Below, in pieces: positions 8,751-9,050 of a DNA stretch of 9,050 nt. This stretch comes from AA29 sp041481445 (GTDB lineage Bacteria; Acidobacteriota; Vicinamibacteria; Fen-336). The stretch's first letter is position 1, and every line of letters starts with the position of its first letter. The position numbers and the translations under genes are program-made. The DNA is taken from assembly GCA_041481445.1 (NCBI GenBank), contig JBGPBV010000221.1, positions 1-9,050 of the forward strand. Reading direction: 5' to 3'. The notes beneath the pieces are model-generated. The model made no database searches, had not been told where the DNA came from, and saw only the letters and a list, made by a program, of their open reading frames with translations.

Positions 8751-9050
8751 TTGAAGAACCAGAAGGGGTTCACCCTGATCGAGCTGCTGATCGTGGTCGC
8801 GATCATCGGCATCATTGCCGCGATCGCCATCCCGAGCTTGCTGCGCGCTCGCGTGTCCGCGAACGAGTCCGCGGCCATCGGCGACACGCGTACCGTGATC
8901 TCGGGTGAGGCCGCGTACCAGTCGGCGAACTCGGGCTTCTACGGCCAGATCTCGTGCCTGGCCGCGCCGACGAACTGCATCAACGGGTATCCGGCGAACG
9001 GCCCGACGTTCCTCGATGCGTCCATCGCGGGACCGGTGGGCGGCGCGATC
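8751..9050 (+). CDS. pilA: PilA, type IV major pilin (3' partial)
   Basis: The first 100 codons are present and the gene runs off the right edge. With the TTG start, the prepilin leader is the short MKNQKG. PilD would cut after Gly6 and methylate the new N-terminal Phe. The mature protein begins FTLIELLIVVAIIGIIAAI, the canonical type IV pilin helix with Glu at mature position 5, needed for subunit packing. The helix continues as AIPSLLRARVSANESAAIGD, then TRTVISGEAAYQSANSGFYG, a pattern I associate with Acidobacteriota pilins. Cys69 and Cys76 (precursor numbering) flank a short segment and could form a small disulfide loop. It is preceded by a sigma54 promoter and lies directly after pilR, the standard arrangement for a PilR target. 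Codon choice stays G+C-rich like its neighbours. Its length and C-terminal domain cannot be judged. Confidence 0.95.
   Translation, partial: MKNQKGFTLIELLIVVAIIGIIAAIAIPSLLRARVSANESAAIGDTRTVISGEAAYQSANSGFYGQISCLAAPTNCINGYPANGPTFLDASIAGPVGGAI

Overview
The window is a G+C-rich bacterial chromosome segment with seven genes, all on the + strand and almost without gaps. It is part of a type IV pilus (T4P) locus. In order: the 3' end of pilC (inner-membrane platform); pilS (membrane histidine kinase); a GT2 polyprenyl-phosphate-type glycosyltransferase; a GT87/DUF2029-like GT-C membrane glycosyltransferase; a YfhO-family multi-pass membrane protein; pilR (sigma54-dependent response regulator); and the 5' end of pilA (major pilin), which runs off the right edge. 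The pilin sequence just after the hydrophobic helix (SLLRARVSANESAAIGD...) and the base composition resemble Acidobacteriota pilins. That assignment comes from memory of the family; other G+C-rich phyla such as Myxococcota or Methylomirabilota remain possible.

Layout. 1-808 is pilC, missing its N-terminal third. After a 26-base gap, 835-8588 holds five genes, pilS to pilR, in which every junction is a 4-base NTGA overlap: GTGA three times, then TTGA. This is expected to be one translationally coupled operon. 8589-8750 is the only real intergenic region. It is visibly more A+T-rich and holds a textbook sigma54 regulatory module: a TTGTC palindrome and repeat (candidate PilR enhancer), a perfect IHF-consensus match, a -24/-12 promoter, a 14-base perfect palindrome in the predicted leader, and a strong Shine-Dalgarno sequence before the TTG start of pilA.

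How the genes may work together. PilS and PilR form a two-component pair that, by analogy with Pseudomonas, activates pilA from its sigma54 promoter. The unusual part is that the pair is split by three genes. Their families match the parts of a lipid-linked, outer-face glycosylation pathway: a DPM1/GtrB/CsbB-like GT2 that charges polyprenyl phosphate with a sugar, plus two GT-C-fold membrane enzymes that could transfer it. The most interesting hypothesis is that this is a pilus- or envelope-glycosylation module made in fixed proportion with the pilin regulators. The acceptor and the sugar cannot be read from the sequence. Other points of note are a 15-base-pair perfect hairpin inside the pilR coding sequence at the domain linker, a GAFTDA variant of the sigma54-contact loop, and the absence of an ATG start at all six gene starts visible in the window.
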